Source: Muribaculaceae bacterium (GTDB lineage: Bacteria; Bacteroidota; Bacteroidia; Bacteroidales; Muribaculaceae). Taken from it: a DNA stretch of 53,162 bases. This document shows, in pieces, positions 24,759-34,970 of the stretch (within the stretch, counting starts at the first letter, position 1; each line of letters begins with the position of its first letter). Both the position numbers and the translations under genes were made by a program. The notes below the pieces were generated by a model. That model had not been told where the DNA came from. It was given only the letters and a program-made list of their open reading frames with translations, and made no database searches. Where the stretch lies: assembly GCA_009775365.1 (NCBI GenBank), contig VSPM01000011.1, forward strand, positions 1 through 53,162. Direction: 5' to 3'.

Positions 24759-27700
24759 ATGAAAAAGTTAACCTTATTTCTCATCGCAATCATGACATGT
24801 CTGGGAGTCAGCGCCCAGAATGTCAGCGTATCCGGCACGGTGGTGTCAGCCGCCGACGGAGAGCCTCTGATTGGCGCATCAGTGATGGTGAAGGGTTCCT
24901 CTACAGGAACTGCCACCGACATTGACGGTAATTTCAACCTTCAGGCTCCGGATGGAAAAACTCTTGTAATCTCGTATGTGGGCTACACTGCTCAGGAATT
25001 GAAAGTGAATGGAGCCATGAGCGGCATAGAAATCCGCCTTGTGGAAGATTCACAAGTGCTTGACGACGTTGTGGTTGTGGGCTATGGCACTCAGAAAAAG
25101 AGCGTCGTGACAGCCGCTATCTCAAAAATTGACGAAGATAAGCTTGCCGCTTCCGCCCCTGTGCGTGTCGACAATGCATTGAAGGGTCTAACCTCAGGTG
25201 TGACTGTTACATCTTCTTCCGGTCAGCCAGGAGCTGCCGCCCAGGTGCGCATCCGCGGTATCGGCACAATCAACAATTCCAACCCGCTTTATATTGTAGA
25301 CGGTATGCCGATTGAAGGCGGACTTGACTATCTTAATCCTACCGACATCAAATCTATCGAGGTGCTTAAGGATGCAGCTTCAGGTGCTGTTTACGGTGCG
25401 CGTGCGGCCAACGGCGTTGTTCTCGTGACCACTAAGAACGGCAGCAAAGGCAAAACCACAGTCACTTATGATTTCTCTTACGGATGGCAGACCGCCTCTA
25501 AACACCGCAAGGTGCTCAACGCCACGGAGTATGCCGTGATGATGAACGAAGGCAGCCTCAACTCAGGTGTGGCCGCTCCATATGCCAACCCTTATTCATA
25601 TGGCGAAGGCTTTGACTGGCAGAATGCTGTTTTCAATGACAATGCGCCGGTGATGAATCATCAGGTGTCGATGTCGGGCGCTTCTGATAAAGTTAACTAC
25701 TACCTTTCTCTCGGCTATTATAAGCAGGACGGTATTGTGGGCGGCAACTTCGGCAGGTCTAACTATAACCGTTTAACTCTCCGTTCAAACAATATTTACA
25801 CCCTGTTTGATGCTTCTGCAAAGCGCAGCTGGCTTAATAAACTGACGGTGACAACCAATCTCTCTTATGCCCGCATCAAGAGCACCGGCATCGAGACTAA
25901 CTCCACATGGGGCTCTCCTCTCGGTTCGGCTCTGTCAATATCTCCTATGCTGACTCCATATGCAGAAGGTGATTTCCTCACACAGCAGCAGGCGTATTAT
26001 GCCACCAACACAGAATACATCCCGATGTATTCTGCCGATGGCCGACTCCTTCTCAACCCTGAGGCATTCGGCAACTATCAGGAGATGTCAAACCCTATTG
26101 CCAATATGTCGCTTCCGGCATCATGGGAATGGAGCCATAAATTTGTGGGCAACTTCATCGGAGAACTTCAAATCTGGGACAATCTCAAATATCGCATCAG
26201 CTATGGCGCAGACCTCGGATTCTGGGGCAGCGACGGCTACACTAAGGAGTATTACCTGCGCTCAGGTGCCACTCAGAAATTCTCTTCTGCATGGGCCAAC
26301 AGCGAGAAGGGTGTGACCTGGCAGCTCGAAAACATTCTGAGCTATGACAAGACTATTGGCGACCACGACTTTGCCATCCTTCTCGGCCAGTCGGCTAAAG
26401 CCAGCCACGGTGACTATATTTCTGCATCAAGAAATCATATCATAGACTATAACAAGCCGTATATCGACGCATCGTCGGGTCTTGCCGAGAATGGCGACAT
26501 GAGCGCCGGCGGTGCTCCCCGAATTGAAGCAAAGCTTGCCTCTCTCTTTGCCCGTGCAAGCTACAACTACGCAGGGCGCTACATGGCTCAGTTCACAATC
26601 CGTCGTGACGGAAGCTCGCGTTTCGGCTCAAATAATCACTGGGCCACTTTCCCCTCATTCTCTTTAGGCTGGAACATCACAAGCGAGCCTTGGCTTGAGA
26701 AGCGTCCCACATGGTGGAACACTACCAAAGTCCGTTTCAGCTGGGGTAAGAACGGCAACGAGAATATCGGCGACCTTCTCTTCGTGGCGCTTGCAAACGC
26801 AGGCAACAATGCTATCTTCGGAAGCAGCGAGAACATAGTGAACGGCACAAAGGCGTCAATCCTTCCCAATGCCAATCTTCGCTGGGAGGAGAGCCAGCAG
26901 ACAGACATAGGTATCGACTTCGGATTCCTCAATAATTCTCTTACATTCACCATCGACTACTATAAGAAGAAAACCAACGGCATGCTTATGAACATGCAGG
27001 TCCCCGCTTATGTGGGCGAGTCTGTGCCTGTGGGCAACGTGGGCAAGATGGAGAACAGCGGCGTGGAGATGGAAATCAACTATCGCCACACATTTGGAGA
27101 CTTCTCATTCGGTGTTGGCGGCAACCTCACATATCTGAAGAATAAACTTATTGACTACGGCAATGCTGAAGGCTGGGCTAATCTCGACTCTTTCCAGGGC
27201 ACAGGCTCTATATCCCGCGCGGAAAATGGTCTTCCTTTCCCCTTCTTCTATGGATACAAGACTGATGGAATTATCCAGAATCAGGCTGAGGCTGACGAAT
27301 ATAACGCAAAATACAGCGGAGGCTATTTCATTGATGCTGTTCCCGGCGACGTGCGTTTCGTAGACGTGAACGGCGACGGAAGCATCACGGAAGACGACCG
27401 CACCATGATTGGCAAAGGTATGCCCGACTGGACTTACGGCTTCAATGTGAATGCAAGCTGGAAAGGCTTTACTCTCAGCGCAATGTTCCAGGGCGTATGG
27501 GGCAACCAGATTTATGACGCCACTCGCCGAACCGACGCGCGCGCCTCAAACCTTCCTGCATGGATGCTCAACCGCTGGACAGGCGAGGGCACTTCCAACC
27601 GTATCCCGCGCTTTGTAATCGCCGACCCGCGCAACTGGGCTTCTTCCGACCTTCTCGTGCATGACGGCGACTACTTCCGCCTCAAAAACATCATGCTCTC

Positions 27701-27902
27701 TTATCAGATTCCTCAGAACCTGACCCGCAGATTCTTCGTTGAGAGCCTCCGGGTGTTTGTATCGGCCGAAAATCTCTTCACCTGCACCAAGTATCATGGC
27801 TTCGACCCGGAAATCTCTTCAGGCGGCACTTCCCTCGGCATAGACTACGGTGTGTATCCGCAGCCGAGAATATGGACAGTGGGCTTCAATATTCAGTTCT
27901 AA
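24759..27902 (+). CDS. SusC/RagA-family TonB-dependent glycan transporter
   Basis: A 1047-residue outer-membrane importer. A signal peptide (about 20 residues) precedes a carboxypeptidase-regulatory-like domain (25-100; GTVVSAADGEPLIGASV). The TonB-box/plug region follows (DDVVVVGYGTQKKSVVTAAI, VRIRGIGTINNSNPLYIVDG) with the characteristic SIEVLKDAASGAVYGARAANG, then the 22-strand barrel to a terminal Phe (GFNIQF). Length is normal. With SusD it would carry beta-glucan oligosaccharides across the outer membrane. It lies 138 bp after GH16 and 59 bp before SusD. Confidence 0.95.
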   Translation: MKKLTLFLIAIMTCLGVSAQNVSVSGTVVSAADGEPLIGASVMVKGSSTGTATDIDGNFNLQAPDGKTLVISYVGYTAQELKVNGAMSGIEIRLVEDSQVLDDVVVVGYGTQKKSVVTAAISKIDEDKLAASAPVRVDNALKGLTSGVTVTSSSGQPGAAAQVRIRGIGTINNSNPLYIVDGMPIEGGLDYLNPTDIKSIEVLKDAASGAVYGARAANGVVLVTTKNGSKGKTTVTYDFSYGWQTASKHRKVLNATEYAVMMNEGSLNSGVAAPYANPYSYGEGFDWQNAVFNDNAPVMNHQVSMSGASDKVNYYLSLGYYKQDGIVGGNFGRSNYNRLTLRSNNIYTLFDASAKRSWLNKLTVTTNLSYARIKSTGIETNSTWGSPLGSALSISPMLTPYAEGDFLTQQQAYYATNTEYIPMYSADGRLLLNPEAFGNYQEMSNPIANMSLPASWEWSHKFVGNFIGELQIWDNLKYRISYGADLGFWGSDGYTKEYYLRSGATQKFSSAWANSEKGVTWQLENILSYDKTIGDHDFAILLGQSAKASHGDYISASRNHIIDYNKPYIDASSGLAENGDMSAGGAPRIEAKLASLFARASYNYAGRYMAQFTIRRDGSSRFGSNNHWATFPSFSLGWNITSEPWLEKRPTWWNTTKVRFSWGKNGNENIGDLLFVALANAGNNAIFGSSENIVNGTKASILPNANLRWEESQQTDIGIDFGFLNNSLTFTIDYYKKKTNGMLMNMQVPAYVGESVPVGNVGKMENSGVEMEINYRHTFGDFSFGVGGNLTYLKNKLIDYGNAEGWANLDSFQGTGSISRAENGLPFPFFYGYKTDGIIQNQAEADEYNAKYSGGYFIDAVPGDVRFVDVNGDGSITEDDRTMIGKGMPDWTYGFNVNASWKGFTLSAMFQGVWGNQIYDATRRTDARASNLPAWMLNRWTGEGTSNRIPRFVIADPRNWASSDLLVHDGDYFRLKNIMLSYQIPQNLTRRFFVESLRVFVSAENLFTCTKYHGFDPEISSGGTSLGIDYGVYPQPRIWTVGFNIQF

Positions 27903-27961
27903 ATCAGATGACAATTGACATGCTCAATTAATTATTTAGAAAGTTTTAAATGACAATAAAA

Positions 27962-29482
27962 ATGAAACTATATAATAAAATATTCACACTCGGTCTTGTT
28001 GCCTCCGCCATGGCAATGACAGGATGCTCCAACAGTTTCCTCGACATAGAAGACCCCACACGCACGCTTATCGGTGAATACATGAGCACTGACGAGCATA
28101 TACAGGAGGCCGTGGTGGCCGCTTACGACCCTCTTCACTGGCCAGACTGGGCTATGGACGAATATAACCCTGTCAATATCATGAGCGACATCATGGCCGA
28201 CGACCTGTGGGTTGGCGGATCTGATGCCAATGACAATGCCAACTGGCACCGCATGATGAATTTCGAGGCTCGCCCCAATGCTGTGATTGCAGGGCTTTGG
28301 ACAGATGCCTATTCCGGTGTGAAGCGATGCAATGATGTGCTCGCATACATCGAAAAGGAAATCGCCGGCATGACTCCGGAGAAGAAAGCATATTATGAAG
28401 CTCAGGCCCGTGTGCTCCGTGTGTATTATTACAACTGGCTTTGGAAGTTCTGGGGGAATGTGGTTTACTATGAAACAAACTTTGAAGGCGCCCCTTATCT
28501 CGGCACGCAGTACAAGGCTGATGAAGTCTATGGCTTCATGATGGCAGACCTTGAGGCCGCTCTTGCTCTTGACGCGCTCCCCATGAAAGAGACAGCTGAA
28601 AATCTGGGCAGGGTGACGAAGGCAATGGCCTACATGCTTTATGCAGAAATAGCCATGTATCAGAATGACGAGGAGCGTATGCGCAAGTCGTTCACCTATA
28701 TGAAGGAGATTATCGACTCCGGCAAGTATGCCTTGAATCCCGATTATACAAATATCTTCAAGGAGAGCGGAGAATGGACAGATGAATCAATCTTTGAGGT
28801 GAATTATAAGGATGACAACGCAATCCGCGACTGGGACAGCCCGCTTGCGGCAGGCGGCACCGTGCTTCCCACTCTTATCAGCCCCAATAACTGGCCCGGC
28901 GGAACCGACGGACATGATGGTGGCTGGGGATTCTGCCCTGTGCGACAGGAAACTTTTGACCGCTATGAAGATGGCGACACTCGTCGCGACGCAACTTGCT
29001 GGAATGCAGGAGCCGTGGGCGCGTCATACAATGTGCGTTATCAAGACACCGGCCTTTTCCTTGAGAAGTATTGCGCCCATACAGGCGACAATGCCGACCA
29101 GAAGGCATCTTCAGAACTTAACTGGAACAACAATCTTAGAATCTATCGCTATTCAGAGACTCTTCTCAATGCCGCCGAGCTTATTGTGCGCGGCTATGGC
29201 TCAGGAGATGCCCAGGGCTATCTCGACCAGGTGCGCTCACGCGCCGGAGTAGGCACAATTCCGGCGAGTCTTGAAAACATCACTGAAGAGCGTCACCTTG
29301 AGTTTGTAGGCGAGGGGAAGCGCTATTGGGATGTGGTTCGTCTCGGCATAGCTTCTCAGGTGCTTGTGCCTGACCAGTATGGCTACCGCACCAACACCTG
29401 GAGTCAGAAGAACAAATATCTCCCCATTCCGCAGAGTGAAATCGACAAGGCAATGGGCACACTCACTCAGAATGAATATTGA
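27962..29482 (+). CDS. SusD/RagB-family glycan-binding lipoprotein
   Basis: A 506-residue lipoprotein with a lipobox at Cys22 (AMAMTGCSNSF). It shows SusD-family features: TPR-like helices (ARVLRVYYYNWLWKFWG, AMAYMLYAEIAMY) and the closing RSRAGV, EERHLEFVGEGKRYWDVVRLG segment. It would cap the SusC barrel and present oligosaccharides. ATG 27962 gives the best signal sequence; ATG 27950 adds four residues. SusC and SusD are adjacent in their usual order. Confidence 0.95.
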   Translation: MKLYNKIFTLGLVASAMAMTGCSNSFLDIEDPTRTLIGEYMSTDEHIQEAVVAAYDPLHWPDWAMDEYNPVNIMSDIMADDLWVGGSDANDNANWHRMMNFEARPNAVIAGLWTDAYSGVKRCNDVLAYIEKEIAGMTPEKKAYYEAQARVLRVYYYNWLWKFWGNVVYYETNFEGAPYLGTQYKADEVYGFMMADLEAALALDALPMKETAENLGRVTKAMAYMLYAEIAMYQNDEERMRKSFTYMKEIIDSGKYALNPDYTNIFKESGEWTDESIFEVNYKDDNAIRDWDSPLAAGGTVLPTLISPNNWPGGTDGHDGGWGFCPVRQETFDRYEDGDTRRDATCWNAGAVGASYNVRYQDTGLFLEKYCAHTGDNADQKASSELNWNNNLRIYRYSETLLNAAELIVRGYGSGDAQGYLDQVRSRAGVGTIPASLENITEERHLEFVGEGKRYWDVVRLGIASQVLVPDQYGYRTNTWSQKNKYLPIPQSEIDKAMGTLTQNEY

Positions 29483-29508
29483 TTCACCCGCTAAACAAAA
29501 ATAACAAC

Positions 29509-31425
29509 ATGAATACAAAATCATCATATATCTTCAGGGCTGCCGCGCTGGCGGGTGCGTTTATCGCGCTGACAGGCTGTACGGAAGATACCTACGACAC
29601 CGTCTCAGAAGCCGGAATCCCGCAAGCCAGCGACTACAATATTGTAGTGAAAGTAGACCAGGAGACAAACCAGTTCACACTTAATATCGACAATCCTGTA
29701 GGCGTATATCCTGTGTGGAAAATCTACACCAAGGCAAACCCGGTTATCTCTACACGCGACGGATATTCCGACATAATCGTGCCTGCCGGAGACTATGAGG
29801 TGGAGATGCAGGTGGGAAACCGCAACGGCATATCTGAGGGTGTTCGCACAGCCACTATACACATTGAGAACACTAAGATTGATTTCACTCCTTACATGCG
29901 CAATCTTACGGATGGCTCGTCGAAGGAGTGGCATATCGATGGCTCCGCACCGGGCCATCTCGGGTGTGGCCCCGCCGGCAGCGAGGGCCTTGAATGGTGG
30001 AGTGCGGCTCCCAACGACAAGAAAGACTGGGGCGTGTATGACAACAAGATGATCTTCGCCGACAATGGCGGAACTCAGAGCGGACTTTACACATATGATC
30101 CTGGCGAAAGCGGAACAATCTACGTCAATACCGGAATCACCGACCTCCCGCCGTATTCAAGTTCCAATACCAATGATGGGCAGGACTATTGCGCTCCCGC
30201 AGAAATCCAGGCTGACCGCAGGTTTGAACTGGTGGCTGACGGAGCCGACTTGGTAATGGTTCTTCCTGAAGGCACGCTTTTCGGTTATCTGCCGAATGTG
30301 GAATTCTATAATAATCCTCGCCTGAAGGTTCATTCAATAAGCAAGAACAAGATTGAAGTGTCTTGCACCAACAACGACATCGCATGGCATTATATTCTTG
30401 CGCCGTTTGAGGCCGCAGAACCTGTGTTCACAGGTTTCAAGTATGACAGCGAGTTTAACATGTGGAAGAATGCTTCGGTTTCACTCGGGTCTACATTTTT
30501 TGCAAATAATGACTGGGGCGGCATCGATCAGCCTGAGGTGACTGTCACAAATGAAAAGATTTTTTTCCATACCCCGGCAGATATGGGCGGCAGCCAGTGG
30601 CAGGGCCAGGTGCATGTGGCCACCGACATCGTGCTTTCTGCTGAAGAGACGTATGACTTTTCAATATTTGTAAATGCACCTGTCGACAGCAAGGTGACTG
30701 TGAAGCCTCATCCGGATGGTAATGACAACGAGTTTCTCTATGCAGACATCGTGGACTTTGCCGCAGACGGTTCATGTTTCTATCTCAGCGATGTGGCAGG
30801 TTTCGACGGAACGCTTGTGCTGACTCTCGACTTTGCCGGAAATCCTGACACTGACTTTGAAATCAGCAACATAGTTATCAAGAAGCATTCCGATGATGAC
30901 GGAACAGTGCTTCCGAGTGAACCTGATGAGCCGGAAGCACCGGTGACATGGGTTGATGTCAACAGCGAAGACAATATGTTCTTTGGATGTGAATACACCA
31001 CAGAATTTTACTATGCCCCGGGATGGGCGCAGATTGCCGACCCTGAAATGACCGCCGATGGCAATTCATTCACATTGTCGCTTCCGGAGGCAACCACCGA
31101 CCAATGGCAGGCACAGTTCAAGCTTCACACGAACCTTGCCACAAGTGCAGACAAGGCATATGATTTCCGTGTTACTTTCACTTCAGATCAAAGTATTCCC
31201 GGCGTGACCTATAAGTGTGTGAAATCAGGAGGGGGAGATAATGACAATATCTTCTATATGGCTGACCGTGTGGAAGTGCCGGCTTATGATGAGGTGACTT
31301 ATAAGTGGGTGAATCTTCCCGGCCAGGATATCGACAAACTTTCAGTTGTGCTTGACTTCGGTGGAAATCCCGCCGGCACAGAGGTGACAGTGAAAGATAT
31401 CATAATCCAGGAACACAGGGATTGA
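29509..31425 (+). CDS. SusE-position surface glycan-binding lipoprotein
   Basis: A 638-residue lipoprotein (Cys24, IALTGCTED). An Ig/PKD-like domain lies at about 35-120 and a Trp/Gly-rich domain at about 130-290. Two tandem related modules follow at about 306-460 and 488-638. Both contain W-Q-(G/A)-Q-(V/F), a DNDN(E/I)F motif and end in a DFGGNP- or DFAGNP-like strand, so one was duplicated; they look like carbohydrate-binding beta sandwiches. Aromatic residues there would contact sugar. A GTVLPSEPDEPEAPV linker joins them. The frame is open to 29479, but ATG 29509 gives the lipoprotein signal. Specificity is unknown. Confidence 0.8.
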   Translation: MNTKSSYIFRAAALAGAFIALTGCTEDTYDTVSEAGIPQASDYNIVVKVDQETNQFTLNIDNPVGVYPVWKIYTKANPVISTRDGYSDIIVPAGDYEVEMQVGNRNGISEGVRTATIHIENTKIDFTPYMRNLTDGSSKEWHIDGSAPGHLGCGPAGSEGLEWWSAAPNDKKDWGVYDNKMIFADNGGTQSGLYTYDPGESGTIYVNTGITDLPPYSSSNTNDGQDYCAPAEIQADRRFELVADGADLVMVLPEGTLFGYLPNVEFYNNPRLKVHSISKNKIEVSCTNNDIAWHYILAPFEAAEPVFTGFKYDSEFNMWKNASVSLGSTFFANNDWGGIDQPEVTVTNEKIFFHTPADMGGSQWQGQVHVATDIVLSAEETYDFSIFVNAPVDSKVTVKPHPDGNDNEFLYADIVDFAADGSCFYLSDVAGFDGTLVLTLDFAGNPDTDFEISNIVIKKHSDDDGTVLPSEPDEPEAPVTWVDVNSEDNMFFGCEYTTEFYYAPGWAQIADPEMTADGNSFTLSLPEATTDQWQAQFKLHTNLATSADKAYDFRVTFTSDQSIPGVTYKCVKSGGGDNDNIFYMADRVEVPAYDEVTYKWVNLPGQDIDKLSVVLDFGGNPAGTEVTVKDIIIQEHRD

Positions 31426-31496
31426 TCTGACAAGACCCTAAGGGGTCATAATAGGTAAAAAAGCTAAGGTTTTCAAATATATATTTAGGTCTTTAA

Positions 31497-31530
31497 GGAG
31501 CCCTCGCCTCGTTTTACAGACGGGGGCTCC
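31497..31530 (+). terminator. Hairpin between the glycan-binding and GH5 genes
   Basis: GGAGCCCTCG at 31497-31506 pairs with 31521-31530 over 10 bp with one wobble, followed by AATCTTTT. It lies 34 bp before the GH5 ATG. It probably reduces GH5 transcription rather than ending the operon. Confidence 0.55.
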
Positions 31531-31563
31531 AATCTTTTACACTTTGTTTAGCAACTTGAAATC

Positions 31564-32832
31564 ATGAACGTAATAAAAAACTCGATAATATCCGGTGTGT
31601 CCGCAATGTTGCTTGCATCGGTTTCGTGGAGTTGCGCGGGTCAGGCTGATGCCGCGAAGGAGGAGGTTAAGTTCGTGCAGGTTAAAGGCCATGATTTGGT
31701 AAAGCCCGATGGAAGCAAGCTTTTCATTGTCGGAACAAATCTTGGCAACTGGCTTAATCCGGAAGGTTACATGTTCGGCTTCCAGCGCATGAACGCGCCA
31801 CGCCAGATCAATGACCTTTTCTGTCATCTTGTCGGACCTGACAAAACCGCAGAATTCTGGAAGCAGTTTAAAGACAACTATATAACCAAGGCAGACATTG
31901 ACTATATCGCGTCTACCGGCGCCAACACAATCCGCCTGCCGTTTCATTACAAACTCTTCACAGATGAAGACTACATGGGGCTTACATCCGGCCAGGATGG
32001 TTTTGCAAGGGTAGACAGCGTGGTGAGCTGGTGTCGCGCCAACGACCTTTATCTCATTCTTGACATGCATGATGCCCCCGGCGGTCAAACCGGAGACAAT
32101 ATCGACGATTCTTATGGCTATCCGTGGCTTCTTGAAAGCGAGAAGTCGCAGAAACAGTTCTGCGACATATGGCAGACGATTGCGGATTATTATAAGGACG
32201 AGCCGGTGATTCTCGGCTATGAACTGATAAACGAGCCTGTTGCCACATATTTCGATAATCAGGATGAACTCAATGCCAAGCTCGAGCCCCTCCACAAAAG
32301 GGCTGTGGCGGCGATTCGTGAGGTTGACAAGAACCATGTGATCCTTATCGGCGCCCCACAGTGGAACAGCAATTTCGAGCCGCTGAAAGACACGGAATAT
32401 GACCCGCAGCTGATGTTCACCTGCCATCGCTATGGAGGCGACGCCACAGCTCCGGCAATTCAGTCGTATATCGACTTTCGCGACAAGAGCGGCCGCCCGA
32501 TGTTTATGGGAGAGATAGGGCATAACACGGATGAATGGCAGGCTGATTTTGTGAAGGTTATGAAGGATAACAATATAGGCTACACATTCTGGCCTTATAA
32601 GAAGCGAGACAACAGCTGCATGATGGGCATTCAGATGCCGGAAGAGTGGGAAGAGGTGGTAAGGTTTGCTGAAGGCCCTCACCACACTTTTGCAGAGGTG
32701 CGGGAAGCCAAGCCAGACAGGGTAAAGGCGCAGGTGGCTCTCGACAAGTTCATAGAGCAGTGCAAGCACGAAAACTGTGTGCCTCAGGAAGGCTACATAA
32801 CATCTATGGGTCTGAAAGTGCCCGGAAAGTAA
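31564..32832 (+). CDS. GH5-family beta-glucanase (lipoprotein)
   Basis: A 422-residue enzyme with a lipobox at Cys24 (SVSWSCAG). The GH5 TIM barrel shows FIVGTNLGNWL, NTIRLPFHY, LYLILDMHDAPGG, the acid/base in YELINEP (Glu224) and the nucleophile in FMGEIGH (Glu317). The N-terminal NLGNWLNPEG segment recalls the exo-beta-1,3-glucanase branch, which would suit a laminarin-like substrate, but the subfamily cannot be fixed by eye. It is the last gene of the PUL and is followed by a clear terminator. A long antisense ORF over the gene is a shadow. Confidence 0.85.
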   Translation: MNVIKNSIISGVSAMLLASVSWSCAGQADAAKEEVKFVQVKGHDLVKPDGSKLFIVGTNLGNWLNPEGYMFGFQRMNAPRQINDLFCHLVGPDKTAEFWKQFKDNYITKADIDYIASTGANTIRLPFHYKLFTDEDYMGLTSGQDGFARVDSVVSWCRANDLYLILDMHDAPGGQTGDNIDDSYGYPWLLESEKSQKQFCDIWQTIADYYKDEPVILGYELINEPVATYFDNQDELNAKLEPLHKRAVAAIREVDKNHVILIGAPQWNSNFEPLKDTEYDPQLMFTCHRYGGDATAPAIQSYIDFRDKSGRPMFMGEIGHNTDEWQADFVKVMKDNNIGYTFWPYKKRDNSCMMGIQMPEEWEEVVRFAEGPHHTFAEVREAKPDRVKAQVALDKFIEQCKHENCVPQEGYITSMGLKVPGK

Positions 32833-32969
32833 TGCCGGATTATAGGTATAGTTTTAATGACATGAATAAAACACTCTAACATTAAATCCTGTCATAAACA
32901 TAGATTTATTCGGGGCAATATAATAATCTCATGCTACACATCTGAGAACATGTAAGCCGGATGTGTAAT

Positions 32970-33010
32970 CCCGGAGGCAAATTGAGAAACTTGCTTCCGG
33001 GAAATTTTTT
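32970..33010 (+). terminator. Terminator of the PUL operon
   Basis: CCCGGAGGCAA at 32970-32980 pairs with TTGCTTCCGGG at 32991-33001 with one mismatch-wobble, followed by AAATTTTTT. It ends rightward transcription after GH5, just before the convergent regulator gene. Confidence 0.8.
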
Positions 33011-33057
33011 AGCAAGTCTATGGCAACCGCCCTCTAAAAGAAGGTATGTAGGGAAGG

Positions 33058-34617
33058 TCAGGAATTCAATTTTGCTTTTATGCGGCTGCGCAGAGTGCGT
33101 ATTGCGTTTGGCCCGACACCGAAAATTGTTTGGATTTCAGCATCTGTTTTCCCTTCATGAGTGAGAATCATGAAGAGTTTGTTTTTGGATGTCAAATCGG
33201 AATATAATGTCTCAAGAGAGGCCATATATGCCCCCTCGACAATTGAATAGTATTCCACACAGTCATCGAGGTCACGTTTCTTCCAATTCACAATAGACTT
33301 TCCTTCCATTATCTCTCTGAATCTTGTTATGCCGTTTGCATATATTTCAGTTTGACGGCTTTTAAGTTCCGATAGTTTCTTATTAAGGCGTGCAATCTCG
33401 TCAGTACGTTCCTTTGTGGCGGTTTCCGCATTTTGTTGCAATTCTTCGATTCGGCGGCTTAGCGCATCTTCCATCATGTGATTGCGCATCATCTCTTCTT
33501 TTAATTTGGCGTGACGGTAAAAGAAATATATTCGCATTATAATTGTAAGTAACACTGCCACGATTATCCCCATTGTAAGAAGCCTTATTCTGTTAAGGCT
33601 GAGCATCTGTTCATATTCGTGTTCCACTTTCATCTGCTCCGCGTGTACACTTCCCTCTTCGCGCCGTTTACTAATGGTGTCGCGTACGGACATCAGCGAA
33701 TCAGCCGCTATGCATGCGCTTTCAAAATCTCCTATATCTCGCCTCATATGGAAGATGTTATCTAAAATCTGTTCTTTCAGAGGCATGCTGGCAGTGTTTA
33801 GCGCTTTTCTCCATAAAGAGTCGGCAATCTGCAGTTGGCCTTCGCGGGCATACACATATGCAAGATTGGCAATAGCAGCATTTATGGGTTTCAGGGAAAT
33901 CGATTTTTCGTAGAATTCCTTGGCAATATTAATATCCGAGTCTTTGAACATAAACCCGAGGTTGTTGTACATCCGAGCCTTTTGCTTTGTGTTCAGAGCC
34001 GGTGCGTAGCGCATGGAGCTCTTCATGGTGTCGATTGCTTCTTTTAGTCTTCCAAATTCCAGTATGGCCGCACCTTGAAAAGAAATTGCGCGATAGATAT
34101 TGACTGAATCATTCGTCAGCATTGCATAGCGGCGGGTGCGGTGTGCATATTCGAGAGCAGTGTCACGATTTCCGTAATAATAATTTACAAGAAAAAGCAG
34201 GGTTGCAATCTGATGTTGCAGTAATGTGTCGGTGGTTTTATCCGTGAGTTTTTCCGCCTTTTTAAGGGCGCCTGCGGCCATGTGCACATTGCCCGACGCA
34301 TAAGCTGTTTTTGCCTGATAATAATAGGCGAGTGCTGCTCGCTCGTGTTGTCGTTCGGAGTGAAACTGTTCGGCATACTCCTCCATTTTATGCGGAGAAA
34401 TGTCGGAGTCTCCTTTTTCCGCTCTTATAATGGCGGAAAGGAAACTGTTGTCGGAATTATTTCGGGCGCAGTCATCATCAATATTTCCGTTTAGAACGGC
34501 TTTCTCTTCAAGTGTGAGTCGTTTTTCTTCTTGTCTTTGGCAAGAGAAAATGCCTAATGACGCTAAGGAAATAAAGATTCCGGCCAGAATTACACGAATA
34601 CTTATAGTGAGGTCCAT
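33058..34617 (-). CDS. Membrane TPR regulator with LuxR/sigma-type HTH
   Basis: A 519-residue protein with a lipobox-like N terminus (SLGIFSCQRQ, Cys26). TPR-like repeats cover about 50-330 (AALAYYYQAKTAYASGNVHMAAGALKKAEK, in pieces). A membrane helix lies at about 337-360, followed by a coiled coil (365-425) and a C-terminal helix-turn-helix at about 470-519 (KTDAEIQTIFGVGPNAIRTLRSRIKAKL). It lacks the AraC fold of the two other TPR regulators in the window. It is divergent from the 1491-residue T9SS cargo, which is the natural candidate target. The family has been reported only as a predicted regulator; its stimulus is unknown. Confidence 0.75.
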   Translation of the reverse strand: MDLTISIRVILAGIFISLASLGIFSCQRQEEKRLTLEEKAVLNGNIDDDCARNNSDNSFLSAIIRAEKGDSDISPHKMEEYAEQFHSERQHERAALAYYYQAKTAYASGNVHMAAGALKKAEKLTDKTTDTLLQHQIATLLFLVNYYYGNRDTALEYAHRTRRYAMLTNDSVNIYRAISFQGAAILEFGRLKEAIDTMKSSMRYAPALNTKQKARMYNNLGFMFKDSDINIAKEFYEKSISLKPINAAIANLAYVYAREGQLQIADSLWRKALNTASMPLKEQILDNIFHMRRDIGDFESACIAADSLMSVRDTISKRREEGSVHAEQMKVEHEYEQMLSLNRIRLLTMGIIVAVLLTIIMRIYFFYRHAKLKEEMMRNHMMEDALSRRIEELQQNAETATKERTDEIARLNKKLSELKSRQTEIYANGITRFREIMEGKSIVNWKKRDLDDCVEYYSIVEGAYMASLETLYSDLTSKNKLFMILTHEGKTDAEIQTIFGVGPNAIRTLRSRIKAKLNS

Positions 34618-34970
34618 GCGTTGTGATCTTATTGGAAGTGAGGTTTTGCCTTATCTCGGGTGAGTAGCCAATATGGACACAAATATAACACCTTTTTTTT
34701 ACATCTCATCCGTGAAGGGTCAATTAAATGTTACAATTTGAGGTTGATAATTTACAGATTAAAGATATTAATATAAATGTTATCAGTGTGTTATGTGGTT
34801 TGAAAAATGTAACAAGGTAAAGATTTAAATGCAGTTTTGTTATTGAAGGTTATTAAAAATTTTCTTACATTTGTAGGTAGAAGAGAAACTGTCAATGCCG
34901 CTCATTGCCGGTGTCATAATTCCGTATAACATTTAACTTAATAAATATTCATTATTAACCTGACGTTTCT
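34618..34970. promoter_or_regulatory. Divergent control region of the regulator and giant cargo gene
   Basis: This 353-bp AT-rich region serves both genes. Rightward, TTG at 34843-34845 and TACATTTG at 34866-34873 are 20 bp apart, a good promoter with a leader of about 90 bases before ATG 34971. Leftward, TATATTTG on the minus strand (34680-34687) is a possible -7 without a convincing -33. No other gene or RNA was seen. Confidence 0.65.

Noticed and set aside
31537..32769. 410-codon leftward ORF over the GH5 gene
   Set aside because: The plus strand encodes a full GH5 protein with its signal and both catalytic glutamates. The antisense ORF has no family character and follows the codon pattern of the real gene.
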